Source: GCA-2720865 sp047630275
Lineage (GTDB): Bacteria; Bdellovibrionota; Bacteriovoracia; Bacteriovoracales; Bacteriovoracaceae
Length of the DNA stretch: 64,000 nt
Reading direction: 5' to 3'
NCBI GenBank assembly: GCA_047630275.1
Contig: JBLHVN010000001.1
Span: 744,001-808,000 of the forward strand
The position numbers and the translations under genes are program-made. The notes below the pieces were generated by a model. That model saw only the letters and a program-made list of their open reading frames with translations, did no database searches and had not been told where the DNA came from. Below, in pieces: positions 50,287-58,639 of this stretch (position 1 is the stretch's first letter; each line of letters begins with the position of its first letter).

Positions 50287-51621
50287 ATGACTCTATTGAA
50301 ACACCGCTTGGTGGTTCTCCTATTTCTATTTCTCCCTCGGCTGCTTTATGCGGGCCCGGATGACTATGACTCTCATATAACAAGCAAAGGTCTTAATTCT
50401 TTAAAAGAACAAGCTGAGTTTGATAAGGCCTATTCAAAGAGGCTTGATCTGCTTTTAGAAAATAGAACAGAGAAGACTGAGACGACCTCTATTGATCATC
50501 AAAAAGAAATCTTAAGGGGTGTTCAAGGAAGGACTAAATTAGAGCTTGAATCAATTGGTTTTTCTTATCCTTCTTTTAAAAGAGGAGTGATCGATTCAGA
50601 CTTAGGAAAGTTAAATGAATTTAAGAAACTTCTTTATATAAAAAGTAAAAAGTCTGATCATCTACTTTCTTTTTTAAAAGGAGAGGGAAGTGAGAAGTCA
50701 AAGGCTGTCTTGAAAAAGGTCTTAGACCGATACCCTTCACAAAAGAGGTATGTTCTCAATCCAGCCTTAACCAACGATCATTTGAGGAAGGTTTTTAAGA
50801 AGTATATTGTCCTTCAACATTACTTACATGAACTTCCAGGTATTGCTGATTCTCTTCACTACTTTGATTTAGGTATTTTAGGAGAGGATGAGTTTATCAA
50901 AGAGCTAAAGACAAACCTCTTTCATAACGGACCTCACGCAGGGTTTTGGAAGTTTTTCTCTGAGGAAACTCTTCCTTCAATGATTGGATCAGACAAATTA
51001 GTTAGGACATTTTTTTTAAACACTCCTTATGAAGGAGAGAAGATCAAAGGAGGGTTTATACCTCCAAGTTACCCCGGACCTCTTTCCCTAGAGGGCTATA
51101 TCCATGTGGCCTTTGATCGGTTAAGCCAAGGGACTCGTGGAGGTGTGTCTAAGATTTTCGAAGAAATTAGAAAGTATAAAGGGCAATCTGATGTTGAGAA
51201 GATGAGTAGTCTTTTATTTGATAATCCTCGTAGTACCCAAGAGCAGATCTCAATGCTGATTGACCTGGCCACGGAAGATTTAAATCTTAATGATCAGCAA
51301 AGGATCAAATTGATTCAAATATTAGAGAGAATCAAAAAAAGGTTGAGGTCTTATATTTCTTTTGTAACTGAAAATATTGAATTTAAGATTGAAGGACAAC
51401 TACCTGTCCTTAAAATTAAGAAAAATGAAAAAGAAATGACAGTTTTTAAAAGCAGTGCCAAGCTCCTTAGCATTACTAAAATAAGCGGTGCGTCTGTTTC
51501 TGAACCTCGTATTTTAGATGATCCTATGGCTTTTGGTGATGAGTTAAAAGAAGAAATCATGAACGCCCTCAAAAAAGAAGAAGCTCTAAACGGGGCTCCT
51601 TTCCTAGAAATAACCGAATAA
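50287..51621 (+). CDS. secreted protein of unknown family
   Basis: 444 residues with a signal peptide (MTLLKHRLVVLLFLFLPRLLYA). No cysteine is evident in the mature part, which is mostly helical with many Lys/Leu/Glu (KILERIKKRLRSYISF). There is a loop rich in Gly and Pro near residue 250-275 (KIKGGFIPPSYPGPLSLEG). The C-terminal 80 residues look beta-rich. AAGGAAAG precedes the ATG. No catalytic motif or family recognised. It stands alone between the kinase and the zinc protease. Confidence 0.75.
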   Translation: MTLLKHRLVVLLFLFLPRLLYAGPDDYDSHITSKGLNSLKEQAEFDKAYSKRLDLLLENRTEKTETTSIDHQKEILRGVQGRTKLELESIGFSYPSFKRGVIDSDLGKLNEFKKLLYIKSKKSDHLLSFLKGEGSEKSKAVLKKVLDRYPSQKRYVLNPALTNDHLRKVFKKYIVLQHYLHELPGIADSLHYFDLGILGEDEFIKELKTNLFHNGPHAGFWKFFSEETLPSMIGSDKLVRTFFLNTPYEGEKIKGGFIPPSYPGPLSLEGYIHVAFDRLSQGTRGGVSKIFEEIRKYKGQSDVEKMSSLLFDNPRSTQEQISMLIDLATEDLNLNDQQRIKLIQILERIKKRLRSYISFVTENIEFKIEGQLPVLKIKKNEKEMTVFKSSAKLLSITKISGASVSEPRILDDPMAFGDELKEEIMNALKKEEALNGAPFLEITE

Positions 51622-51736
51622 TTAAATCCGACCAAATTTTATGGTTACTTCGTGTAAGTAAAGATAAGAAGCATTTCGTATCGGTCAGTTCATAATGGAG
51701 GAAGTTTTAAATTAGATTTTGATCAAGGAGGATCTT

Positions 51737-52585
51737 ATGCTTAAAAAAGCACTAGTTTTAATTTCCATCTTAGCTGTTCCAGCATCTTTCGCTTGCGATA
51801 TGCACGGTAAGACCGGGTTCATGCCAGATAATGATATGCAGATTGCTGTTGGGGATAAGAATGCCAATGACATGACTGAAGAAAAATTCAACGCCATTAT
51901 TGATAAGGTTGAAGCAGTTTATAAAAAAGTCGTTAAATCAAAAAAAGCAATCCTAAAAGTAAAAAGAAAGTGGACCAATAATACTGTCAACGCCAGTGCT
52001 CAGCAAATGTGGAAATACTGGATCGTAAATATGTACGGTGGACTTGCAAGACATCCAGATGTTTCAGCTGATGGATTTGCCATGGTTGTTTGTCACGAGT
52101 TAGGGCATCACCTAGGTGGAGCTCCTAAGTATTCAGGTTGGGCATCTAATGAAGGTCAAGCTGACTACTTTGGTTCTATGAAATGTTTTAGAAGAGTTTA
52201 TGAGAATGACGATAATGTTGCCATCATCTCTAAAATGGAAGTAGATCAAGAAGCTTCTGACAAATGTAATACTTCATTCACAAACGAAGGTGAAGTTGCT
52301 CTTTGTATAAGAGCGGCAATGGCAGGAAAATCACTTGCAAAACTTCTTAATAGAGGAAGAGCTGTTAGTTTTAAGACTCCTGACACATCAGTTGTTGATC
52401 AAACAAATAATAAGCACCCTGCTGGTCAGTGTAGACTCGATACTTACTTTCAAGGGGCTCTTTGTACTAAAGAGTGGTCAAGAGAAGTTGATCCAAAAGA
52501 CCCAACAAAAGGTGTTTGTAACAGATCAGAAAATTACAAGCTAGGTGTAAGACCTCTATGTTGGTACAAGCCAGCAGATAGTTAA
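51737..52585 (+). CDS. secreted zinc metalloprotease
   Basis: 282 residues from the ATG at 51737, which follows AAGGAGG at ideal distance; a longer frame from 51719 would spoil the signal peptide. Signal: MLKKALVLISILAVPASFA. The zincin motif HELGHHLGG lies at residues 120-128, and NEGQADYFG at 138-146 carries the likely third ligand (Glu139). Cysteines at several positions (CDMHGK, VVCHELG, SMKCFRR, SDKCNTS) suggest disulfides. A gluzincin-like protease active outside the cytoplasm is likely; substrate unknown. A terminator follows. Confidence 0.88.
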   Translation: MLKKALVLISILAVPASFACDMHGKTGFMPDNDMQIAVGDKNANDMTEEKFNAIIDKVEAVYKKVVKSKKAILKVKRKWTNNTVNASAQQMWKYWIVNMYGGLARHPDVSADGFAMVVCHELGHHLGGAPKYSGWASNEGQADYFGSMKCFRRVYENDDNVAIISKMEVDQEASDKCNTSFTNEGEVALCIRAAMAGKSLAKLLNRGRAVSFKTPDTSVVDQTNNKHPAGQCRLDTYFQGALCTKEWSREVDPKDPTKGVCNRSENYKLGVRPLCWYKPADS

Positions 52586-52598
52586 GAGATTTCATTTT

Positions 52599-52627
52599 GA
52601 GGGGAAGCTTTGGCTTCCTCTTTTTTC
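52599..52627 (+). terminator. terminator after the zinc protease
   Basis: gag-gg-gaagc pairs with gcttc-ctc (two-base bulge) around a short loop, followed by a run of six T. Confidence 0.7.
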
Positions 52628-52700
52628 TTTATAAAATCTTCTTTCAAAACAACTCCCCACAGTATAAAAATAATCTAAATCTTTTAAGGAAATCAATTTT

Positions 52701-53558
52701 ATGCTTTTAAGCTTTAGAGCTTTCATATTCATTTCGCTATTTGTAAGTGAATCTCTTTTTGCTCAGGCCACAGGTTCTATGCTTCGAGAACAAGCTCCGC
52801 TTTGGGAGGCCGGGCTCGGTTTTGTGGCGGGCTCTATTCCTGATTACCCGGGCGCTGGGCACTCAACCTTTCACACGGTTCCTATTCCTGGGTTTGTTTA
52901 TAGAGGAAAAAGAGTAAGGGCCGATGAAGACGGAGGCTTGCGAGCTAGGTTTTATAAAACTGATAACTGGGAATTTGATTTAAGTATTGGTGGAAGTCTA
53001 CCAGCTAATAGTGATGAAAATGCGGAAAGAAAAGGCATGCCTGATCTAGACACTATGGCAGAGATTGGACCGACTTTTATTTGGAAGATCCTAAAGCCCA
53101 CAATCAAAAGCCCACATAAGTTAATCTTGAGTATCCCTTTAAGGTTCGCAGGAAGCACAGACTTGAAGCATTGGAACTCTAGAGGAATCATCTTTAATCC
53201 TATTCTTGTTTATATGAGAGAGAGGATCTTCCTCCCTAAGTTAACTCTTATCCTAGGACTTGATACGCGCTTTGCTAGTGATACTTTAATGGATTACTTC
53301 TACTCAGTTTCAGGACTCTATGTAACTTCTAAGAGGCCATTTTATGAAGGCAAGGCAGGTTATATGGGAACGAACCTAACAGCTGGCTTCTCTTATCTTG
53401 TAGGAAAAAGCCTTAGCCTTTTTGGAGGTGTTATTCAATCGAGCCATCATGGCGCCTCTAATGAAGATAGTCCGCTATTAGTTAAGAGAAATAATACGGC
53501 CTACGCCCTTGGTATGGTGTGGTGGTTTCTAGAGAGTGATAAATCTGGTGTTCAGTGA
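52701..53558 (+). CDS. MipA/OmpV-family outer-membrane protein
   Basis: 285 residues with a signal peptide ending near SLFAQ. WEAGLGFVAGSIPDYPGAG near the mature N-terminus, then RFYKTDNWEFDLSIGG and the repeated short amphipathic strands up to the end (YALGMVWWF) fit the MipA/OmpV family of outer-membrane barrels. E. coli MipA is linked to peptidoglycan machinery, but that role cannot be assumed here. AAGGAAA precedes the ATG. A single gene. Confidence 0.88.
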   Translation: MLLSFRAFIFISLFVSESLFAQATGSMLREQAPLWEAGLGFVAGSIPDYPGAGHSTFHTVPIPGFVYRGKRVRADEDGGLRARFYKTDNWEFDLSIGGSLPANSDENAERKGMPDLDTMAEIGPTFIWKILKPTIKSPHKLILSIPLRFAGSTDLKHWNSRGIIFNPILVYMRERIFLPKLTLILGLDTRFASDTLMDYFYSVSGLYVTSKRPFYEGKAGYMGTNLTAGFSYLVGKSLSLFGGVIQSSHHGASNEDSPLLVKRNNTAYALGMVWWFLESDKSGVQ

Positions 53559-53717
53559 GTCATTTTGGCCTGCCGCAACACGTAGGCCTTGATTAAAATC
53601 AGAGAGTTGCACTTTGGTATTATGCACAACCCCTAAAAACTTCACTAAAAAACATAAGACAGAACGAGCTAGGCCTTTTAAAATTTAAAGGTTAGGTGTT
53701 TAGAAAGGGAGTTCTAA

Positions 53718-54890
53718 ATGAAGTTTTTATGTGTCAATGGATTGGCCAGAGTAGTGATCTTAGCGTCACTTGTTTTTTCTCAATCAGTTTCTTCTCAAGT
53801 CTTAAAAGAATATAAAGCAGGTAAAAGAACTATTTCTGTAGCCTCTTATAATGCTGAAAATCTTTTCGATGAAAAGCACGATGAAGGAAAGAATGATTGG
53901 ACTTACCTTCCTCTAAAAGAAAAAAGAAAGTCTAAAGAAGTTCAAAAATATTGTGAAAGATTAAGAAATTATTACTACCGTTTTAATTGCCTTAACTTGG
54001 ATTGGAGTATTAAGAACCTCCATAAAAAACTGCACCAGCTTGCTAGAGTCATCAAGGTAATGGATAACGGTGATTCTCCAGACATCATTGTATTTCAAGA
54101 AGTAGAAAACTTTCGTGTCTTAAAGATGTTAAGAGATGTCGCCCTTAAAGGGGAAGGCTACAAAGAAGTAGTCCTTCTTGAGGGGCCTGATAGCCGTGGA
54201 ATCGATGTTGGGATTCTTTCAAAGTTTCCACTCTCAGGAAGAGCAAAGATCCATCAAGTTGACTTAACTTCTCACTTTCCAGGAAGAACAAAGGTTCCTC
54301 AAACAAGACCAATCCTTGATGCAACTTTTAAAGTATATGGAACAAAGCTAAGAGTTCTTGGGAATCATTGGCCAAGTCAGTCTCACGATGATGAGACCCG
54401 TGATATCGCAGCTAAGAAACTCTTTGACGCTGTAAAGTATTCTAAAGTTCCAACCATTGCCTTAGGGGATTATAATACCCATCCAAGTGATAATCCTCAT
54501 GGAATCAACCAATGGCTCCATGATGAGGGCGCTCGCGCTTTCTTTTACGATTCAGAGAGAGAGGCCAACGATGAGCCTTATCCATTATATAAAGGAAATT
54601 CGAGAGGAACTCATCACTACCGCGGTAAATGGACGAGCTTAGATAAGATCTTTGTCCTTCAAGACTCTTTTAAGAATGCTTGCGGAGGTTATTTTAGTAC
54701 TTGCTTAAGACCTCTTTGGGGTTCATTTAAAATCATAAGAAAAAGTTTTATGCTCGAAGATGTGACTTTTAGAGATCCAGAAACAGGCGAAGAAGTGACT
54801 TACAAAGATGTTCCTCAGCGTTTTGATGCTGAGACAGGAGAAGGATACTCCGATCACCTCCCCGTTGTTCTGAATATAGAAGTCCGTTAG
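53718..54890 (+). CDS. secreted endonuclease/exonuclease/phosphatase-fold enzyme
   Basis: 390 residues with a signal peptide (residues 1-26, ending SVSSQ). The EEP motifs are complete: VASYNAENLFDE (Asn), IIVFQEVEN (metal Glu), LGNHWPSQSHDDE (His), ALGDYNTHP (Asp/Asn) and YSDHLPVVLNIE (Asp/His). The fold covers nucleases, phosphodiesterases and sphingomyelinases; a nuclease or nucleotide phosphodiesterase is likeliest given the neighbours. GAAAGGGAG precedes the ATG. The NADAR-like gene follows in 30 bases, and the operon continues to mtnC. Confidence 0.9.
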   Translation: MKFLCVNGLARVVILASLVFSQSVSSQVLKEYKAGKRTISVASYNAENLFDEKHDEGKNDWTYLPLKEKRKSKEVQKYCERLRNYYYRFNCLNLDWSIKNLHKKLHQLARVIKVMDNGDSPDIIVFQEVENFRVLKMLRDVALKGEGYKEVVLLEGPDSRGIDVGILSKFPLSGRAKIHQVDLTSHFPGRTKVPQTRPILDATFKVYGTKLRVLGNHWPSQSHDDETRDIAAKKLFDAVKYSKVPTIALGDYNTHPSDNPHGINQWLHDEGARAFFYDSEREANDEPYPLYKGNSRGTHHYRGKWTSLDKIFVLQDSFKNACGGYFSTCLRPLWGSFKIIRKSFMLEDVTFRDPETGEEVTYKDVPQRFDAETGEGYSDHLPVVLNIEVR

Positions 54891-54920
54891 TTCTTTCTAA
54901 CAAGATAAGGGGTTATCAAG

Positions 54921-55556
54921 ATGAAATTCATTAGCGTTGCTCTATTGATGATGAGCACGCTCCTTTTTGCTGGTGATTATCCTAGTGACTGGTGGCGTGA
55001 AGTTCCAAGAGATCAATCTAATAGCTGGGAAGTCCTCCCTCAAGACGCCTTAAAGGGCGAAGTGATCCTCTCTAAAAGAACCGAGCTTGGGATCTTTTCA
55101 AACCTAGCTGAAGCAGAATTTGAATTTGAAGGAGTCTTTTACAAATCTGTTGAAGGACTATGGCAAAAATTAAAATACCCCGATCCCATGGATAAAAAAG
55201 ATCCTCGTCATAAATTAACCTACCCTTACACAAGAGATGAAGTCTCTAGGCTCTCTATGTGGGAATCAAAGAAAGCTGGAGATATGGCCAACAAGATTAA
55301 TAAAGAAAATGGAATAAAGTTTGTCTCCTACAGGGGGAAGCGCTTTGAGTATAAAGACATGGCCGCTGGATCACAGTTTCACTATAAACTTATCCGTGGC
55401 GCTATGGAGGCCAAAGTTTTTCAAAATGAAAATATTAAGGAGCTTCTTTTAAAAACAAAAGGACTGATCCTTAGAGCGGATCATAAGATTGGGGTGAACA
55501 AGCCACCTGCTTATAAATACTTTGATATTTATATGGATATTAGATCTAACCTTTAG
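54921..55556 (+). CDS. secreted NADAR/YbiA-like protein
   Basis: 211 residues. A signal peptide (MKFISVALLMMSTLLFAG) is followed by a domain resembling NADAR (YbiA): GIFSNLAEAEFEFEGVFYK, SVEGLWQKLKY (Glu kept where NADAR has VEHYFQAQK), and KLIRGAMEAKVFQNENIKEL with LLLKTKGLIL. NADAR proteins act on ADP-ribose-type compounds; some remove ADP-ribose from guanine. Known members are cytoplasmic, so a signal peptide is unusual. The C-terminal WG.G block common in NADAR is not obvious, so activity is open. Good ribosome site (AAGGGG). It sits between EEP and NPP genes in one operon. Confidence 0.7.
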   Translation: MKFISVALLMMSTLLFAGDYPSDWWREVPRDQSNSWEVLPQDALKGEVILSKRTELGIFSNLAEAEFEFEGVFYKSVEGLWQKLKYPDPMDKKDPRHKLTYPYTRDEVSRLSMWESKKAGDMANKINKENGIKFVSYRGKRFEYKDMAAGSQFHYKLIRGAMEAKVFQNENIKELLLKTKGLILRADHKIGVNKPPAYKYFDIYMDIRSNL

Positions 55557-55562
55557 GCCCCT

Positions 55563-56777
55563 ATGAAATACTTAAAATTACTAATACTCCTTTCGATAGT
55601 AACTTTTTCTTCCTGTGATGAAGACAACGAGACTCAAGGTAATACGCCTTATGTAATCCTCGTCTCATTTGATGGTTATAGACACGATTATACCGAAAAA
55701 TATAAACCAAATAATATTAGATCATTTATTAAAAGTGGAGTTGAGGCTGAAGGTATTATTCCTATTTATCCCACTCTAACTTTTCCAAACCACTACGCCT
55801 TAGTAACAGGAATGCGCTCTGAGAATCATGGAATTGTTCAAAATAAATTCTATGATCCAAATCGAGATGAGACTTACCATTTTATGAAAAGCTCAGGAAA
55901 AGATGGCTCTTGGTATACAGGGGAGCCACTTTGGAAGACAGCTTCAAAGCAAGGCTTAAAGGCTGCCTCATACTTTTGGGTAGGTTCTGATGCTAAAGGT
56001 AACTATCCTGATTATTGGTATAGCTATGATGGCAGAACTTCTAAGGCAAAAAGAGTTGATCAAGTTCTTGAATGGCTTAAGCTGCCTCTTGGAAAAAGAC
56101 CAAACTTTATCACTCTTTACTTTTCAGAAGTTGATTCGAGAGGGCATAAGTATGGACCTGATTCAGCTGAAGTTGAAAGGGCTGTTCATAATGTAGATAA
56201 GGCCCTTGGAAGGCTCATGGATGGTCTTGAAGAGATAAACCTTCCCGTAAATATTATCTTAGCTTCGGATCATGGTATGCAAGAGCTCTATGAAGATAAA
56301 GTTGTCTTTCTTGATGATTATCTAAAAGACCTAAACGGTGTTCGGATCGTGGGTGGCGGAGCGCATACAAACCTCTATATTCCTAATCCAAAGATTAGAG
56401 AGTCGGTTTATAATAAATTAAAGAGTGCTTCACATATAACTGTGTATAAAAAAGAAAACATACCAAAACACTTTGGTTATTCTAATAATCAAAGAATAGG
56501 TGATTTAGTTATCTCTACTCATGCCCCTTATTACTTAAAGCTATTAAGAAGTTCAGGTAATTCTGTAAAAGGAGCGACACATGGGTTTGAGCCCCTTAAA
56601 ACTCCTTCTATGAATGGAATCTTCTATGCAAAAGGACCCAACTTTAAAAAGGGGATGAAGATCCCGGCCTTTGAAAATATCCATGTTTATCCGATGATCC
56701 TTGAAATATTGGGTCTAAAGCTAGATCATAAAATAGATGGGAGTGCCAAAGTTTTAAAACCGATTCTGGCTGAATAA
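55563..56777 (+). CDS. nucleotide pyrophosphatase/phosphodiesterase-family lipoprotein
   Basis: 404 residues. A lipoprotein signal ends at Cys18 (SIVTFSSCDED). The alkaline-phosphatase-fold NPP features are clear: metal Asp in LVSFDGYRHD, nucleophile Thr73 in YPTLTFPNHYALVTG, VDSRGHKYGPDS, ILASDHGMQELY and the late KGATHGFEP. The family cuts phosphodiester and pyrophosphate bonds of NAD, ADP-ribose, ATP and related molecules, giving AMP. It acts outside the cytoplasm. It starts 6 bases after the NADAR-like gene without a clear ribosome site, so it is coupled. Exact substrates are inferred from family knowledge. Confidence 0.92.
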   Translation: MKYLKLLILLSIVTFSSCDEDNETQGNTPYVILVSFDGYRHDYTEKYKPNNIRSFIKSGVEAEGIIPIYPTLTFPNHYALVTGMRSENHGIVQNKFYDPNRDETYHFMKSSGKDGSWYTGEPLWKTASKQGLKAASYFWVGSDAKGNYPDYWYSYDGRTSKAKRVDQVLEWLKLPLGKRPNFITLYFSEVDSRGHKYGPDSAEVERAVHNVDKALGRLMDGLEEINLPVNIILASDHGMQELYEDKVVFLDDYLKDLNGVRIVGGGAHTNLYIPNPKIRESVYNKLKSASHITVYKKENIPKHFGYSNNQRIGDLVISTHAPYYLKLLRSSGNSVKGATHGFEPLKTPSMNGIFYAKGPNFKKGMKIPAFENIHVYPMILEILGLKLDHKIDGSAKVLKPILAE

Positions 56778-56782
56778 GAAAT

Positions 56783-57406
56783 ATGTTAAGTGAAGTAGAT
56801 TTAGGCCAAATGGTTCAATTGGTTAAAGTCATAAATAAGATTTCAAAAGAAGGGCATACACCAGCTACTGGTGGAAACTTCTCACTTAGAACTGAATCAG
56901 GAAACTCATATATCATTTCAAAATCAGGGGTCGATAAAACGGCCTTTGGTATCGAAGATCTTATTCTTATTGATAGTAAAGGCGAGATCCATCCTGACTA
57001 CCAGGGAAATGGAATCAAAACGAGTGATGAGACCCTACTTCATTCAATGATTTATGAAGAGACAAAGGCGGGTTGTGTTCTTCATACTCATATTCTCGAA
57101 GGCCTTCTTTGTGCTGAAAAACTAAGCACTAATGATGAATTTGTTATGGAGGACTTAGAGCTACTTAAGGCCTTCAGTGGTCAAGTAACTCATGAAACTA
57201 AGATCATAACTCCGCTCTTTGAAAATCATCAAGATATGGAAAAACTAAAAAAAGAAATCTCCCCTAAGATTAAAGGAGAGAATATTTACGGTTTTATCTT
57301 AAGGGGCCACGGGCTTTATGTCTGGGGATCTAACGTAACCGAATGCCATAGGCACCTTGACGCTTATACTTATCTCTTTAAATATTACTGGAACATGAGG
57401 AACTAG
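56783..57406 (+). CDS. mtnB: methylthioribulose-1-phosphate dehydratase
   Basis: 207 residues, class II aldolase fold, third-step enzyme of the methionine-salvage pathway. GHTPATGGNFSLRTESG, YIISKSGVDKT and GIKTSDETLLHSMIY are conserved, with zinc ligands in VLHTHILEG and LRGHGLYVWG. It lies five bases after the NPP gene and shares one base with mtnD (TAGTG), so the order is mtnB-mtnD-mtnC. The kinase/isomerase steps (MtnA and an MTA nucleosidase or phosphorylase) are not in this window. Confidence 0.93.
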   Translation: MLSEVDLGQMVQLVKVINKISKEGHTPATGGNFSLRTESGNSYIISKSGVDKTAFGIEDLILIDSKGEIHPDYQGNGIKTSDETLLHSMIYEETKAGCVLHTHILEGLLCAEKLSTNDEFVMEDLELLKAFSGQVTHETKIITPLFENHQDMEKLKKEISPKIKGENIYGFILRGHGLYVWGSNVTECHRHLDAYTYLFKYYWNMRN

Positions 57407-57924
57407 TGGCCATCTTAAATATCCCTGATGAAAATATAACTATTGAAGACCTAGATCAGGTAACTGATTTTTTAAAGAAAAGAGGAATTGATTACAGCAT
57501 TTGGGAGGCGAATAAGCCTCTAAGTAATAATGATTCTCAAGAAGATATTCTAAAAGCTTATGAGCATGAGCTAACTCCCTTTATGAATGAGAAAGGCTTT
57601 AAGAGCGCCGATGTCATTTCAGTGAATCCTGATACTGAAAATATAGAAGCGATTCGAGAAAAGTTCTTAAAAGAGCATACCCACAGTGAAGATGAGGTTC
57701 GATTCTTTGTTGATGGAGAAGGTCTCTTTTGGTTTCATATTAAAGATGAAGTCTTTAGTTTACTTTGTAAAAAAGGGGACTTTCTCTCTGTTCCAGCGGG
57801 CTTTACCCATTGGTTTGATTTGGCTCCAAAGTATACAGTGAAGGCGATTCGTATCTTTACCAGTATGGAAGGGTGGGTCGCCAATTATACAAATTCAGGA
57901 ATTGATGAAAAATATAATAAGTAA
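57406..57924 (+). CDS. mtnD: acireductone dioxygenase
   Basis: 172 residues from a GTG at 57406 that shares a base with the mtnB stop. The cupin metal site is complete: EHTHSEDEVRFFVDGEG (two His and Glu) and AGFTHWFDL (third His). With Fe the enzyme makes the keto-acid precursor of methionine and formate; with Ni it makes an off-pathway product. The sequence cannot tell which metal is used. Coupled to mtnB and followed nine bases later by mtnC. Confidence 0.95.
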   Translation: MAILNIPDENITIEDLDQVTDFLKKRGIDYSIWEANKPLSNNDSQEDILKAYEHELTPFMNEKGFKSADVISVNPDTENIEAIREKFLKEHTHSEDEVRFFVDGEGLFWFHIKDEVFSLLCKKGDFLSVPAGFTHWFDLAPKYTVKAIRIFTSMEGWVANYTNSGIDEKYNK

Positions 57925-57933
57925 GGAAGTCTT

Positions 57934-58605
57934 ATGACAAAATTTATACTTATGGATATTGAAGGGACTACTTCCTCTATCTCTTTTGTTCATGAGACCC
58001 TCTTTCCTTATGCAAAAGAAAGGATGTTAGAGTTCATCCGCGAAAATAAAGAAGTTCCTGCAGTTCAAGATATCCTAACAAAGCTTTGCGCTGAACAAGG
58101 AAGTGGATTAAGCCTTCCTGCAGCAGCAGAGCTTTTTAATAAATGGATAGATGAAGATAAAAAACATGGTCTCCTTAAAAAGATTCAAGGGCTTATATGG
58201 AAAGAGGGGTTTGAAAGTGGTGAACTTAAAGGGCACCTCTACCCTGAAGTTGCTGAAGCTTTAAAGAACTGGAAAGGGAAGGGAGTAGAATTAGGAATCT
58301 ACTCCTCAGGCTCCGTAGAGGCCCAAAAGCTTCTTTTTAAGTACTCAATCAATGGAGACCTCACAACTCTTCTGAGCAGCTACTTTGATACGGCCGTCGG
58401 TCATAAAAGAGAAGTTGATAGCTATAAAAACATTATTAAAAAGATCGGTGTTGAAGCAAGTGAAGTTCTCTTTCTTTCCGATATTACTGAAGAATTAGAT
58501 GCTGCAAAATCTGCGGGACTAAAAGTGACTCAGCTCTTTAGAGATAACCTGCCAACTTCAAAGCCTCATCCACATGTAACAAGTTTTTCAGAACTAGAGA
58601 TTTAA
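57934..58605 (+). CDS. mtnC: enolase-phosphatase
   Basis: 223 residues, HAD family. Motif I FILMDIEGTTSSISFVHETL (nucleophile Asp8), motif II IYSSGSVEAQK, the Lys in VGHKREVDSYKNI and motif IV LFLSDITEELDAAKSAG are all in place, typical of MtnC. It enolises and dephosphorylates the salvage intermediate to acireductone, the substrate of mtnD. AAGGAAG precedes the ATG. It ends the operon and converges on the adenine deaminase gene. Confidence 0.96.
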   Translation: MTKFILMDIEGTTSSISFVHETLFPYAKERMLEFIRENKEVPAVQDILTKLCAEQGSGLSLPAAAELFNKWIDEDKKHGLLKKIQGLIWKEGFESGELKGHLYPEVAEALKNWKGKGVELGIYSSGSVEAQKLLFKYSINGDLTTLLSSYFDTAVGHKREVDSYKNIIKKIGVEASEVLFLSDITEELDAAKSAGLKVTQLFRDNLPTSKPHPHVTSFSELEI

Positions 58606-58607
58606 AA

Positions 58608-58626
58608 GGGCCCAGGCTTTGGACCC
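58608..58626 (-). terminator. probable terminator between mtnC and adenine deaminase genes
   Basis: ggg-c-cca / tgg-a-ccc with one mismatch and a 5-base loop. On the minus strand TTTT follows, so it best serves the adenine deaminase transcript. Confidence 0.5.
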
Positions 58627-58639
58627 CCAAAAGATATTT

